Numbered from the stretch's first letter, positions 10,156 to 21,673 are shown. The stretch is DNA of 64,000 nucleotides from Galdieria sulphuraria (GCF_000341285.1 NW_005178425.1:1-64000); one strand, 5' to 3'. The notes: generated by a model not told the origin, from the sequence alone. Numbers and translations are program-made.

Positions 10156-13045
10156 GAATAAATCGTTATTGTTCTTTAATGAATATCAATTGAGTCTTTG
10201 AGAAGTTTTCTAAAACAATTCATTTTCAAAAGTTTTCATCAATCGGGCTGTTTTATAAGACACTGTGAAAAACTATATCAAACTTTTGAAAAACTTATTC
10301 TTCTAACCACAATTTTGTGATTTGGATCACATACTCCATTGTTACAAGCCATAGAATGAGCACGAGTCAATCTAACTTCCCATAAAAACTCCTTGAAACC
10401 TACCTTTTGACTATAGTAAAAGAAAGTTTCTAGTTATGATGAGTAAGAAAATATTCCGGCTTTCTCTCTAATGTTAATGTGAGTCTAGAACTGTCAAAGA
10501 GATCAGTTCTACAGTTTATCAAATAAGGCAAACGCTCAAACAATAAAACGTACATTCCTTTCACAGTTTCCTTGAAAGTTTTTCGGTCATTGTTTTCATC
10601 AACCTTTTCTCGTGAATTCATTTTGGTATAAAATGACTTGTAAAGAGATACGCATGGCGAACTTACCAAAAGGGACATAGAGTTTCATAAATATCAAATT
10701 CTGTATGGATAAAAGTGGATTGGATCTTCCTATTCCTTGTGCATGAGTATTTCATCGGTACAAGAAGCAATTCTCTTTGTTCAAATTGGTAGCTGGTAAC
10801 CGTGGACTGTAGAAAAGAATGCTAAAGCTCAACTACAAGATGCCTTACATGTCTTCATAGTTACTCTGGATCGACGTTTTTTCTTCCTAAAGACTGGAAA
10901 GTATTCGCATTATTCATGGTAATGCTTCTTTATTGGAGTTTCTAGCTACTTTGATATTTTTATCTATCCTCTTTATAGAGAACAACAACATTGCTCGGGT
11001 CATCACTTATTATTTTTAATATTTATGGAAAATTTTCACCCTCACAAAAAGTTTATCAGACAGACTACAACAGTTGAATCGATGGTGTCTGAGGATTCAT
11101 GTTAAAGTTGAATATTCTTGAATTTTAAACTTGAGCTACTTCCGGAATGAGATTTGGATGGAATTCGTTTCCGTTACAAAATGTGCAAAATGCATTCGTT
11201 TTTGGGTAAATTTGTATCCATCACTTTGATGTTTAGTATTTTTATTTTTGATTGATATGAATCTCAATAGCAATAGTTGACTCTTTTTTCTTGTTTCAAT
11301 GTCCTTTTTCAATTCATGGATTGGAGTCACACAAATATGGAAATTGACTTGCAAGATAATCTACATATTCCAAAGCAAGATAGAAAACTGTTCTAAGGGT
11401 ATTCTAGGTAACATTTCCGAAGACCATTCTGAGATAGCATGACAAGTTGGAAGTTGAATTTTTTTACGTCGATAGTCTATGAATAGTGTGTTTGTAGGCA
11501 TATCGAACTGCCTTATAATACCACAATTCTATATCTAATGTTAACGAAAAAGGATAATTTCGCTCCATACACAGAAAGACAAACTACTGAATAATAGGCT
11601 CAATCAATATTTTGAGTGGCTATATGTTGCCTATTTAATGCTCGAGATTAAAGGCCCTCTTAACTACAAGTTTCTTCTACTTAGCTGTTTTGCTCCACCG
11701 CAAGGCTCTATTGCGACCTCGTTGTATCAATTCAGTCTTCCGTCTTACATTGTGTATAGATACGGGACACATATCTCTCGATCTATATTTCAAAGTCAGC
11801 GAAACCTGCATTAGGCATCACTGCTTGTTTGTTCATCAAACAATGGCAAAATTAGAAGATCACTTTTCACCGTCGAGAAGGAATATTCCAATAATGTGAT
11901 ACAGTTGAACAAGATATACTAGAGTCGGTCGACATACTCTTTGTGGAAGCCGAGTATTTGCGTATTTTGCCGTTCAGCAGCTCTGGTACGTAATTGGAGA
12001 TATAGAAAGAAGATATGAGTCATCATCGTTTTCATAGCTAGTTTCCAGAATGTCTTAAATGAAAACGACGATGGACGTCCCAATGCAAGATACTCATGCA
12101 ACCAAGAAGAAACGATTCCTTGAAACAACCATAAGTCAAACTGTCCGTTTTTTTGTAAAACACTGCCAACGTTCGAAAAGCCGTTCCTCAAAAATTGTTT
12201 TTCCTTCCAAGACAAGCACTTGCAAAAAGTTTGAACCCAAAGGAATCGTTTCTGGGCTATATTACGTTTGATGAAGAACCACAAACTCGTTCACTGGAAA
12301 GGTTCTTGGAAAGCACTTGGATAAAAAGACCTCTTATTACTCTTTTGCTAAATAACACAAAGTTGCTAAAGTTGATACCTAGTGGTGGTGGCAAACCCAT
12401 AGCCCTCCCTCTGATATTACTCAATAAGTGGTTTCCAGTGTTCAAAGTCCCGTTCCTAGATTATAGAGTGAAACCAAGTTGCTCGAGTCTGAAGACTTTG
12501 AAAGTTTTAACGAAGAAATGATAAGGTTGTTTATGCCATCGTGTTACGTTGCGTCGACTAGTAAAGAGAGCTGTTAGTGAAGCGCGGACGATTGGAAACA
12601 GTTTCAAGTGAATAACTTTATTGCGAAAGTGGAAACGCTGTTAACTATGCATGATGACAAGTTTTCATATGTTTCGGTCTCTCTTGACTTTGATTGGAGG
12701 TTTTTCAAAGTTTGCCAAGATCCAGTGGACTAGTCTTCCAAGTTACTTTCTATTTTGTTTGTTTCTATTGTTTGATTGGAATGGGAGTCCACTTTTTGTT
12801 TTGGATAACTGTACAAGAAAACCGGTATTGGTTGCTACGACGAATGAAATGACCATATCATAGAAAAAGTTTTTCTCATGAGTTGTTTTCCATTTTCATC
12901 AAGTAACGACAGTCATGAATACATTTATTATTTTTGTTGTTTTTCTTTCAAAGCAATCCACCACAGCAACCCCGAGAAAAAGAGACTTCCTTTTCCTACA
13001 CAAACAAACATCCATTCATTCCAACAAAGAGGTCTTGATGACGAT
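10156..13045. other. Long gene-poor stretch with unassigned short frames
   Basis: Several frames of 70-120 codons occur, for example 12195-12521 on the plus strand and 11919-12284 on the minus strand, which overlap each other. None has a recognised motif, and I could not join them into a convincing spliced gene. The plus-strand frame at 12195-12521 has a protein-like composition in its second half and could be a last exon or a decayed gene. No RNA gene or repeat family was recognised. Confidence 0.45.
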
Positions 13046-14560
13046 TCATATTTTTCTGCTACAAGAAAAGGGAAGACCATGATTGGGAACTGCCTGGATA
13101 ATACTATAAATTCCAGCATAACTACCCAATCCTAATAAGGAGTAGCCTATGACGACACAACTCAACGCAAGTATCCAATTCCACCATTTTGTTTTTTTTC
13201 CAAACTCCATCAAATACATAATAGCTGGCATTCCAAAGGTTGTGCTGGAAGATACCAATGCCGCTATCAAACCAATCAATTCATTAAAAAAGGGAATCAA
13301 AGAGGCCACAATAAAAGCCAACCCATATACAGAAGCCGACCATATTAAATAGGATAGCCTTTGTGTCCACGAACGATCATCAAAAGTTCTTCGACTCCAA
13401 CATTGAAACCATCTTTGAAATGCTCTCGATAAAACGGTACCTCCCATAATACCTGGACTAATGACATGAATGATCAACAAGGCATTGGCAGCATCTCGAA
13501 TAGCGGAATGATTCAAACTTAAGGTTACCGGACTTTGTAAGACACTCGAATTACCCAAATAAGAATATGCGAAAGATGCTGTAAACATACACAATACATA
13601 TCCAACCAATTGTGAAGTTAAAAGTGCTTTGGGAAAGTCTTTGACATCTTTCATTTCTGACATAATCTCATAAAATATCAAATGACCTGCAAAGGAAAAC
13701 ACAATATCCGTCATTCCAACAGTTCCTGCCACAAATCCTGAACCTCCAAGAGTGGTATAAGCATTTGCTCCAATGGAGAGTTTGGGAACTTGACTCAATG
13801 TCAATATAATGGGAAGCACAATACATATCATGCTAATGACAGCAATCCAAGATACATCATGAAGACTTCTTACTTGACCAATAATGAAAAACATGAAAAA
13901 AGATAGAATGAACCAAACCTCCACACAAACATGATGACCAGCAAATATACTATCCCAGGACAAAGACATGGTTAAAAGATCCGCAGTGAGAATGCCAAAA
14001 AAGTATGTGTAGGTAAGAGCACCACCGATATATTGACCTGGTTTGCCAAAGAACTTGTAGAACATGGTTGCATAGTTTCTTATATGTGGATATTTCATAT
14101 GGAGAAACCACATATAATATCCTGTCGTTGTCGTGATGAACACTACAAGTATAAGAATCAGAGTTCCTGCTATCCATCCCATGGAAACAAATGCTGAAGG
14201 CAAAGATAATACTCCCACACCAATAAGATAAACCATCATCAGGAAGGAAGTCATAAACCAGTGCGTTCTTCTCGGAGGTTCATATGCGTCTTCCAAACTG
14301 GAACCTGCAGTTGCTACTTCTTCATCTTCTACTTCCTTGGCGGGCTTTATGGCCTCTTCTATTTCTTCTTCTGTATCATCTACTCCAGAAGCACTAATGA
14401 AGTCAAACGATTTTGGTCGCCAGTTATGCGATTGGTCTCCACCAATCTTTTTGGGGGACTTGCCTTCATCAGAAGGAAATTCCGACGAGTCAACACTAGT
14501 ATGATGTATATGTGTAGGGACTCTTCTGGGAGACTTGACAATATGATCATCTTCTTTCAT
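13046..14560 (-). CDS. Amino acid/auxin permease family (AAAP) transporter
   Basis: Single-exon frame of 504 residues from an ATG. The first 100 residues are hydrophilic and acidic with Ser/Pro patches, a cytosolic N-terminal tail. From about residue 105 there are ten or eleven hydrophobic segments. The first contains GVGVLSLPSAF, the hallmark of the Aa_trans domain (PF01490), followed by a GYYMWFLH-type second helix. Such proteins move neutral or cationic amino acids across plasma or vacuolar membranes, usually with protons; substrate cannot be read from sequence. Length matches plant and fungal members. It stands alone in a gene-poor region and lacks the introns common in this genome. Confidence 0.88.
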   Translation of the reverse strand: MKEDDHIVKSPRRVPTHIHHTSVDSSEFPSDEGKSPKKIGGDQSHNWRPKSFDFISASGVDDTEEEIEEAIKPAKEVEDEEVATAGSSLEDAYEPPRRTHWFMTSFLMMVYLIGVGVLSLPSAFVSMGWIAGTLILILVVFITTTTGYYMWFLHMKYPHIRNYATMFYKFFGKPGQYIGGALTYTYFFGILTADLLTMSLSWDSIFAGHHVCVEVWFILSFFMFFIIGQVRSLHDVSWIAVISMICIVLPIILTLSQVPKLSIGANAYTTLGGSGFVAGTVGMTDIVFSFAGHLIFYEIMSEMKDVKDFPKALLTSQLVGYVLCMFTASFAYSYLGNSSVLQSPVTLSLNHSAIRDAANALLIIHVISPGIMGGTVLSRAFQRWFQCWSRRTFDDRSWTQRLSYLIWSASVYGLAFIVASLIPFFNELIGLIAALVSSSTTFGMPAIMYLMEFGKKTKWWNWILALSCVVIGYSLLGLGSYAGIYSIIQAVPNHGLPFSCSRKI

Positions 14561-16497
14561 GGCTCTAGTTCGTGGAATAAGAATGGCAATGGCGAATGTA
14601 TTGGGAAATTCGTTCCCAAGATAAATCTAAATTTCAAGTAGAAATGTTGGATGCTCTTTCGGGGAGATAGCGATCTGCCGTTTCTCTAGAAAGGTGGAGA
14701 ACAACTGTTGCCGTCCCACCCTACAAGATTACTACGTTCGAATGGAATTTTACATTGAAGTTCTCTACAAGATCTCTTTACAAGAGAAGGAGAATATAAG
14801 AGGTTAATTGGAAGCATTTTCCTAGTGGCGACAAAGGACAGAGAGGATGTGGTCGAAAAGTAACTGCTTGAAAGTCGTTTCTTTACCAACATATGTCTTT
14901 TCTACCTTTTGTGGCACATTTTTTTGCAATCTCAAGCATTTTTCTTGATAGTGAAGGATATCTTTTGGAACTTTCTTGGAACAATAAGAGACTCTACCTT
15001 TTTTGAGAAGCACATTGTTCCTCAACGGTTTCCAACGGTCTATTAGGAAGGAGAAGTGGAAATCATTTCGTCTTTGGTTTCCTTAAACACTTTTCGAAGG
15101 ACCCGTTTCAATGCACAACTTATTACAGCAGTGGCCGTGACTTGACTCCTGTTATCCAAAAAATCATGAAGAAAGCATCCGACGCTATTCTCAACTCGCC
15201 CATGTAATAGTGGCACGAATATCTTCCCTTTTTTCTACAGTTTGATTGGTTTATATTGTCATTTGCTGAACGCTGTGTTTGTCCATCCCGTGCATACAAG
15301 CTTGTGGAGATACAGGATTGGTCCTGTTGTTCGCATGTCTCTTCTATCTCGAGGCTATCTATCATTCTTTCCAGAGATTTCACGAAGGAAGATTATTATT
15401 ATTCACAATAGGATAGAGAAAAAGAACCTTTGAGCGCGGGAGAAATTCAGAAGACCTCCTCTCACTTACTTCACGACAAAAAGTGCCTAGGACACTAGTT
15501 CTTCCTTCTTTATTCTATGGAAAGATATATTTACCACGTATCTCTTGCTTAACCACGTAAAGATATCTCAGCTGTTGAACTTGTCATAGGGACAGGACAA
15601 AGAGTTTCTATCCTTTCTTGCTGTTTTTGTCACCGTTTCTCACTTAATTCAATATGGTTGTGCTGTGGTTCCTTGCTCCTTACGTCCTAGAGGACAAATT
15701 GAAAGATATTGCTTTTTCGATATTCAGCATTGGACGTATCCTTTTCAAAACAACAACAATATTTCACATTCCCTCACCAGAATAGTGTTGGTAAGTTCTT
15801 CCTTGAAGGAGACTTGTACTGTAGCCAGTAAGGAATATGCTTGGGGCACTCCCTGGAGAAGAATAGATGAACTGTACATGGAAGCGCCTACTCTGCAAGG
15901 TTTTGCTTATGTCCAACTACGCGACTCTTAAGGTGGCTCAACTTGTCTCAAAAACACTATTGTATTCTTGTAATCAGAAAGTTGCTTCATTTAAGTTTCA
16001 ACTTTGCGTTCCATCCCCCTTGCGAGCATTGGCACGAAGCATAGAAGAGACCGAAACAAGCAGAAAGTTTAAGGTGTTTGCCGTTTGTACTTTAATTATT
16101 GCTGAATAAAACTCTGAAGGAAGTTTACTCCAGTTTGAGAAGTTACAAAGCCATATCAGTATGCCTTCCCTGTTGCACAAGTTTCGCTGTTCAAAAGAAA
16201 AACAACGTCTCTTCTCCTAGTAGTTATGTGACAACTCTTTGGATCCACAAGAACATATGCTCTATCGCACAAAGGAGAAAAATGAGAAATTTGAATAGCT
16301 TCTGCTTGTGTCTGACAGGTATGGCTTCTTCTGCATGAGGAGCTCAGTAATTCTTATTTCCATATGCCATTTCTCATATTTTATCATCGATAAACAAAAG
16401 TGACAAATCTGAATTATTTGAATATTTCAGAATAATTTTTCAAATTCGAGACAGTTTCCGTCTTGGAACCCAGAGTCACAAGTGTTGATATTTCTTC
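14561..16497. other. Gene-poor stretch with unassigned short frames
   Basis: About 1.9 kb with only short frames. On the minus strand 14822-15025 encodes a Lys/Cys-rich 67-residue frame with a C...VPKDIL...C pattern slightly reminiscent of a small zinc finger, but the pattern is incomplete. On the plus strand 15665-15931 has plausible splice sites (GTAAGT near 15792) and a protein-like stretch, but no family was recognised and no ATG is in frame. Either could be part of a small spliced gene; I do not call them. Confidence 0.4.
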
Positions 16498-17535
16498 ATG
16501 ACAACCCAAGACACAGCTTCCTCGACAGCAGCATTGAAAGCTTTCAGGACGTCTCGTATTCGTTGTTGGAAACTATGGGAAGGTTGCAATCGAAAAGTGA
16601 ACTCGTTGGAGACTTTTTCCACGAACCTTCTCGAGATAGAAGAAGAAACTCTCGAGTTCCTCAGTGATTTGGTTACATTGACACACTTGCTTCAAAATCT
16701 GCAAAGAAAAAATGAAGATTTGAATAGGAAAGTTTCCGATTCCTTAGAAGAGTTGGCGTACTTAAGAATTCAGAGGGACCAATTAGAAGCCAGAATAAAT
16801 GAGTTGGTTCTCCTGAGCAACAGTTTGTTTCCAGAGTCATTGAAAATTCAGCCGCCGTGGAGGATGCTTTGTTCTTCCCAAGTAGAGGAAGTCTATGGAC
16901 CCCGAATAGCCGGCTTGGTTAATAGAACTCTGCAGACCGAAAAGCAGGCCTGGGAGTTGGAAACTGTGATGAAGCGTTTTAAAAGTTACTGTTTGGGCAA
17001 ACAATTGCAAATGTCTGAGGTTTGTTGGTTTATTTTGTTTCAGAAACGTCAATGCAAGTTGCACATCCTGGCAAACACTTTGCGCTTTGTTAGCGAAACT
17101 CCAGTTTCAGAAATGGCTCACCGCCTTGAAAATATACATTTTAGACTTCGGTTCAAGAAGCAAAGTATAGCATCTTGCCAAACTGGTCCTGTGAAAACGA
17201 ACGAGTACGCTATGCACGCTGTTTTGACGTTTTCTGTGAAACGGAATATAAGAACTTGGAATGTATTTATTGAAGAGGACCTTTTTAGTGAACTTTGGCT
17301 GGAACGCCTACGTTGTGCATATGGAAGTCTTACAGGTTCGAACGACCACCCATTGGTTCGGATAGAGATTGAACCAAAGTTACCTCAGCAAAATATCAGA
17401 AACTTGCACAATCTTTTGTTTAAAATACCAGAGAAAGAGATTCATGAACGAAATTTGCTGATTCTTTCAGAATTATCCACTGTTTTCGAAGTGTCAGAGA
17501 CAACGTCGGATTCCACATCGGATACTTTGTTGTGA
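16498..17535 (+). CDS. Coiled-coil protein of unknown function
   Basis: Frame of 345 residues from an ATG, not recognised as any family. Residues 25-110 are rich in heptad-like Leu, Glu and Lys and read as a coiled coil (LLEIEEETLEFL, NEDLNRKVSDSLEEL). The middle and C-terminal half looks globular, ending in a Ser/Thr/Asp-rich tail. Around residue 178 the frame contains a 24-nt segment that begins GTTTGT and ends TTTGTTTCAG. It is in frame, without a stop, and hydrophobic; it may be an ultra-short intron. The layout of coiled coil plus compact C-terminus resembles kinetochore or spindle subunits, but this is only a resemblance. Confidence 0.6.
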   Translation: MTTQDTASSTAALKAFRTSRIRCWKLWEGCNRKVNSLETFSTNLLEIEEETLEFLSDLVTLTHLLQNLQRKNEDLNRKVSDSLEELAYLRIQRDQLEARINELVLLSNSLFPESLKIQPPWRMLCSSQVEEVYGPRIAGLVNRTLQTEKQAWELETVMKRFKSYCLGKQLQMSEVCWFILFQKRQCKLHILANTLRFVSETPVSEMAHRLENIHFRLRFKKQSIASCQTGPVKTNEYAMHAVLTFSVKRNIRTWNVFIEEDLFSELWLERLRCAYGSLTGSNDHPLVRIEIEPKLPQQNIRNLHNLLFKIPEKEIHERNLLILSELSTVFEVSETTSDSTSDTLL

Positions 17536-18756
17536 TATTGAGGAGATGTTGAGCCTGAATTGAATACATCACCTTAAGTTTATACAACTCATGACCCACA
17601 ATTGCGTCAACACACCAGTTGTCTTACAAAGGTTCTAGTTATGGAACAAAATCGAGACGTTCGATCTCATTAAAGAGGCTATCTATAATGGCACTGTACT
17701 CCAGTTACTGGTGAAATATTATAGAGAAATCGTACCTCTCGCGACGAGACGCAAGTTTTGTATCTTAGGGGACTGCCCGAGAATATCTTACAATTGCGTC
17801 ATTATTGACGTGATCTTTGTGGCACGAGCACTAACAGTTTCCTAGTTCTAGGCATTTGGCAATGCTTTATCCAGTTTGTTTCTAGCTCGGAAAATTAGAC
17901 TCAAAGTTTCTTCTTGTAGAAAATGTTAGCTTATGATATGATCCAATATTTGAAGACTCTGCTGCATCAGCACAGAAAGACTTTATGTTGTTAGATGCTA
18001 GTTAGCTATGACTGAAGCAAAAGGATTTGGAAATACAAAGTTCTTTTATAAATTTTACCAACATTACTATTCTATCGCAGATTGAAAGAATTGCATCGTA
18101 AACCCATTCTTTTTTTCTCAAGCATGATAGCCATTTCGAACTGATTTGTCTTCCTTGCTCCACGAGAAGAGTACGCTTCTATTATTCAGTGTACTTCGAA
18201 CAAAGTGTAGAAGCTGTCAATCTGACCATTGCTCTGTCTTTCACAAACATGTGAAACCGATTGGATGACGATGATATCTTCGATCAGATTTAAAAACGGA
18301 CTACTGGAAGTTTGGTAGTCACACTTTCGTTAGGATGACCATCAGTAGAATCCTTGTCTGTTACAAGAAAAACCTCTGTTACGTTCTTACATGAATAGAA
18401 TCCTGCTGTTATACTGCAATTATGCCATAATTTTGTCGACAAAATCTTTTTCATGATTGGGGCGACTTTTTGAGTCGCTCACGATACCTGGGACGGACTG
18501 CGAAAGTGAATATTATCGACCAAATGATGTCAAAAGAGAAATAATTTCAGATTTGTAAATGTACATTAGTCAGTATACTCATGACAAATTGGATTTCTTT
18601 GGTAAAATAGAGCAACAATATATCTTGTGTGCAGGGTTGGAGAAGAATGTCTTATAGCTGTTGCCATGAGGTGACCTCCACACTTTAGTCGTATCTCGCA
18701 CTAGAACGTTCATAGAAACATCCATAGTTAAGCGGGACTCGTTATAAGATAGATAA

Positions 18757-18927
18757 ATGAATGCACGTATTATGTGTGAAGTGCATAAGACGCATATGTT
18801 TTTGCTCGATAATTATGAATCAGAGATCGACATCAAAAGTGCAAAAACCAAAACAAGAGGAGTTGCTCTAAGAAAAGCGATAGCAAGCAAGCCCAAGCTG
18901 TTTCTAAATTCTATCCTGAAGATATAA
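18757..18927 (+). CDS. Small Lys-rich reading frame, possibly a relic
   Basis: An ATG-initiated frame of 56 codons with a basic C-terminal half (KTKTRGVALRKAIASKPK). No family was recognised. A second protein-like stretch follows about 30 nt later in a different frame, beginning GDSLKYLPGRANQI and ending in a stop at about 19106. The pair suggests an old gene more than two independent small genes, but there is no homology evidence. Confidence 0.25.
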   Translation: MNARIMCEVHKTHMFLLDNYESEIDIKSAKTKTRGVALRKAIASKPKLFLNSILKI

Positions 18928-19697
18928 ACCATTAATATTTCCCTCTCATAGGAGACTCACTGAAGTATCTTCCCGGTCGTGCAAACCAAATTGTTGCTAG
19001 TATTGAAGAGCTTAACGATATGAAGAACCCAAAACTTGTCAAATTTGAGTTTCTTAAAGCGTCTACTTCAATATCGAGACCTGTCGATGTGTTCTTCATA
19101 GAATAAATATTAAATAAGCAACCAGTTCAGTGAGGTTCGATCAAAGCCAACATTTTTGAAACAAAACGTCACTTGAATAATTAGTGGCCATCGGAAATAC
19201 TTTATCAAACCGAATAGTCATCAATTTGAGTTCAGGATTTCCAAAAAAATTCCTGTATGCGTTTAAGGTAGGATTTTTTCTCCTCGATAGTCTGCCAAGT
19301 TACTGAAGAGAACCGAGGCAAGTTTCTTTCGAAGTCCTTCAACAAGAATTTTTTGCATTCTTCTATTCATCTGAGAATATCTCAAGCTAAAAATTCACAG
19401 GAAAGCAAAGGGCTAGTATTAGTCATCTTCCTCTGAAGGAACCATGAAAGCAATATTTTATTGGAGAATAGATTGCGAGAAGAACTATAAGAATCATGAC
19501 GTGACTTTCTATGCAACTGGCCTTTACTAGAATCCAGCCTTCATAGAGGAAGATGTTTAACCTTATAGCCTTCAAGTTTTTGTTTTCCTATTTCTACATC
19601 CAATGACAATATATTTATAAAAATGCAGGAATACTTGCTCATGCTTCAAATACGGCCCCTGATTTAAAAATGGGCCGAGAACGCCCCAGCAGTTGGG

Positions 19698-19715
19698 ACA
19701 TTTGGCGCCAAATGT
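19698..19715. promoter_or_regulatory. 18-bp perfect palindrome with E2F-like core
   Basis: ACATTTGGCGCCAAATGT is its own reverse complement. Its core TTTGGCGCCAAA is a double-sided match to the E2F/DP consensus TTTSGCGS. It ends 12 nt before the start codon of the glycosyltransferase gene, so it lies in the core promoter or 5' leader. Binding is inferred, not shown. Confidence 0.5.
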
Positions 19716-19727
19716 ACTTTGTATAAA

Positions 19728-20876
19728 ATGTCAAAGGGATCTACCTTGATAAAGGCGCTATGTTGCACTGCTTTTGTGTTCCTTTTTCTACAGATTAACA
19801 AGACACATCGGTTAAACCAAGTCTTTCTTAGGAGTTACGCCTCCTTGAACCTAACTAACTTTCTAGAAATTCAGAGAAAGCAGAGACTCGACTCGGAGAC
19901 TTTCAATGGAACAGACGTTTGTGGTACTTTCCCTGAAACAGTTCCTTCAAGAAACCCCATGCGTATATTGTATGCTATCAATCTGAAGGACAGCTCCAAA
20001 GTGTTTCCGAGGCAATCTTTCGAGCTACTCAAGTTGCTTACAGCTAATGTTGCTTCAAAGAGCTTCGTGTCTATATACGAGAGTGGAAGCAAAGATGATA
20101 CTTGCAAAAAAGTCAAAGAATTTGCCAAAACTCTAAAGACTCTGGGAATTGACCACTTTGTTCACTGTGGGAAATTGACTAAAGGCAAAACTCAAAACAG
20201 GATAGATTTCATGGCAAACTTGAGAAACGCTGCATTGAGACCTCTCTTTGAGAAAACATTTACTGCAGATATTGTGGTCTTCATAAATGATGTTTTCTTC
20301 TGTGCTACAGACTTGGTTCATTCCATCGAATATTTTGAAAAGGGAGCTAACATGGTTTGTGGATTAGATTTTGATAAGAGAATTTCTTTCTATGATACTT
20401 GGGTAGCCCGAGACATCTCTGGGAAAGTTTTAGGAAATAGGCAAAACTGTGATATGTTCCCATCCAAGGAGGATCGCACTCTCTGTCTTCAAGGCAGCTG
20501 TGTACCAGTATACAGTTGTTGGAATGGAATAGTTGCATTTCATGCTTGGCCCCTTATTGAACGTCGTCTACGATTTAGACTGGCAGATGCAGCTTTGCAA
20601 GAATGCCCTTGTTCTGAGTGTACACTATTCTGCAAGGATCTTTGGAACATTGGTGCCAAAAACATATGCGTTGACTCTCGTCTTCGAGTTGCCTATGAGT
20701 CCAAGGTCTTTCTGAAAGCAAGAGAGTTTATGAACTCTTCATCTCCCAGAGTAGAAACTCCAGGACTATTCTTCAACATTACCAAACCGGAAAAATTTCT
20801 TTGCGAACCTCTCAATTTATCATCAAGCAACACACATCCCTTTAGGAAGCAAGCATATTGGACTTCAACGGACTGA
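19728..20876 (+). CDS. GT69 family glycosyltransferase (CAP59/CMT1-like)
   Basis: Single-exon frame of 382 residues from the first ATG. Residues 8-30 form a type II signal anchor (ALCCTAFVFLFLQI), placing the enzyme in the Golgi lumen. The rest matches the CAP59_mtransfer family (PF11735): YESGSKDDTCKK, a Met-Ala-x-Leu-Arg-Asn-Ala segment, VVFINDVFF with the acidic metal/donor site, LDFD...FYDTW, SCWNGIVAF, and a Cys-rich ECPCSECTLFCKDLW stretch. Fungal members are alpha-1,3-mannosyltransferases of capsule or glycan synthesis (Cryptococcus CMT1). A role in cell-wall or secreted polysaccharide is inferred. Length is typical for the catalytic unit. Confidence 0.85.
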   Translation: MSKGSTLIKALCCTAFVFLFLQINKTHRLNQVFLRSYASLNLTNFLEIQRKQRLDSETFNGTDVCGTFPETVPSRNPMRILYAINLKDSSKVFPRQSFELLKLLTANVASKSFVSIYESGSKDDTCKKVKEFAKTLKTLGIDHFVHCGKLTKGKTQNRIDFMANLRNAALRPLFEKTFTADIVVFINDVFFCATDLVHSIEYFEKGANMVCGLDFDKRISFYDTWVARDISGKVLGNRQNCDMFPSKEDRTLCLQGSCVPVYSCWNGIVAFHAWPLIERRLRFRLADAALQECPCSECTLFCKDLWNIGAKNICVDSRLRVAYESKVFLKAREFMNSSSPRVETPGLFFNITKPEKFLCEPLNLSSSNTHPFRKQAYWTSTD

Positions 20877-21673
20877 ATATCTTAATAATCAGGTCAAAGT
20901 GATTATCATTTTCATAACATTCCTCTATGGAGAGTAGAAATTCCCCGGCTGGAAAAAAATATACAAACCAAAGAAATGTTCAGGTTTAGACATAGAAGAA
21001 ACAAGCTAGTTAAAGGAATCAACTCCATTTTCTTTGAAAATTTCTGATAAGTTTTTAAGCTGCTGAGTTTATTTTTCTTTCTTGATACACTTTGAAACAG
21101 TCTGTTCGTTGAATTTTTCTCTGAAAAGCCAACGGTCTTCTATCTCTTATAAAAGGCATGTTCTTCTTTGTCTTGTAAACATTTGTTATAAAGCTATCAA
21201 TTTTATCTATTGTAGCCGCTAATGAAGTTGTTCCTAAATTTTATCAAAAGGGTGTTGTACAAATTCAGACTCAACTTGTATTCTTTGAGAACTTGTGTTA
21301 GTTTTGAAACTTGCGTCTTCTATTTGATATGCTTTTTACAAGTGAATTCTCTACCTTGTGAAAATTCCATTATCCAACACTCTGTTTTCTGGAAAGAAAA
21401 CTATTTTTTTAATGGAATCTCTCAATGGCTATGTAAACAGACCTGGTCCTTAAAATTTACCTAAACCATCAGATATTGCTGAATATTGAATAGTTTAACG
21501 AATATTTTGGTATATTTCTCATAAAGAATGAATACTGTTTCCGCCTTAATTCTGGATTGGCTAATTGGTCGTAGAACAGTTTGAATTCTGCAGCAGCTTA
21601 AGGGAACCACAGTCTTTCACGAGGATTGTTTATTTGTAAAACCCTTCAGTCAATAGGAACTTTTACTGGGCTC
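20877..21673. other. Intergenic region, nothing recognised
   Basis: About 800 bp of AT-rich DNA between the glycosyltransferase and PRP31 genes. A frame of 80 codons at 21222-21464 is hydrophobic but featureless and is not called. Confidence 0.55.

Larger units (their letters stand above)
17536..19727. other. Gene-poor stretch with coding-like remnants
   Basis: Some 2.2 kb without a full gene. Two short protein-like segments lie near 18757-18927 and 18954-19106. The second follows a pyrimidine-rich TTTCCCTCTCATAG acceptor-like site and ends in a stop, but no GT donor links the two. They could be relics of one gene. The rest shows no recognised feature apart from the palindrome just before the next gene. 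Confidence 0.45.

Noticed and set aside
11919-12284. 121-codon minus-strand frame and overlapping plus-strand frames
   Set aside because: Both strands are open over the same DNA, no family is recognisable, and no splice partners were found.
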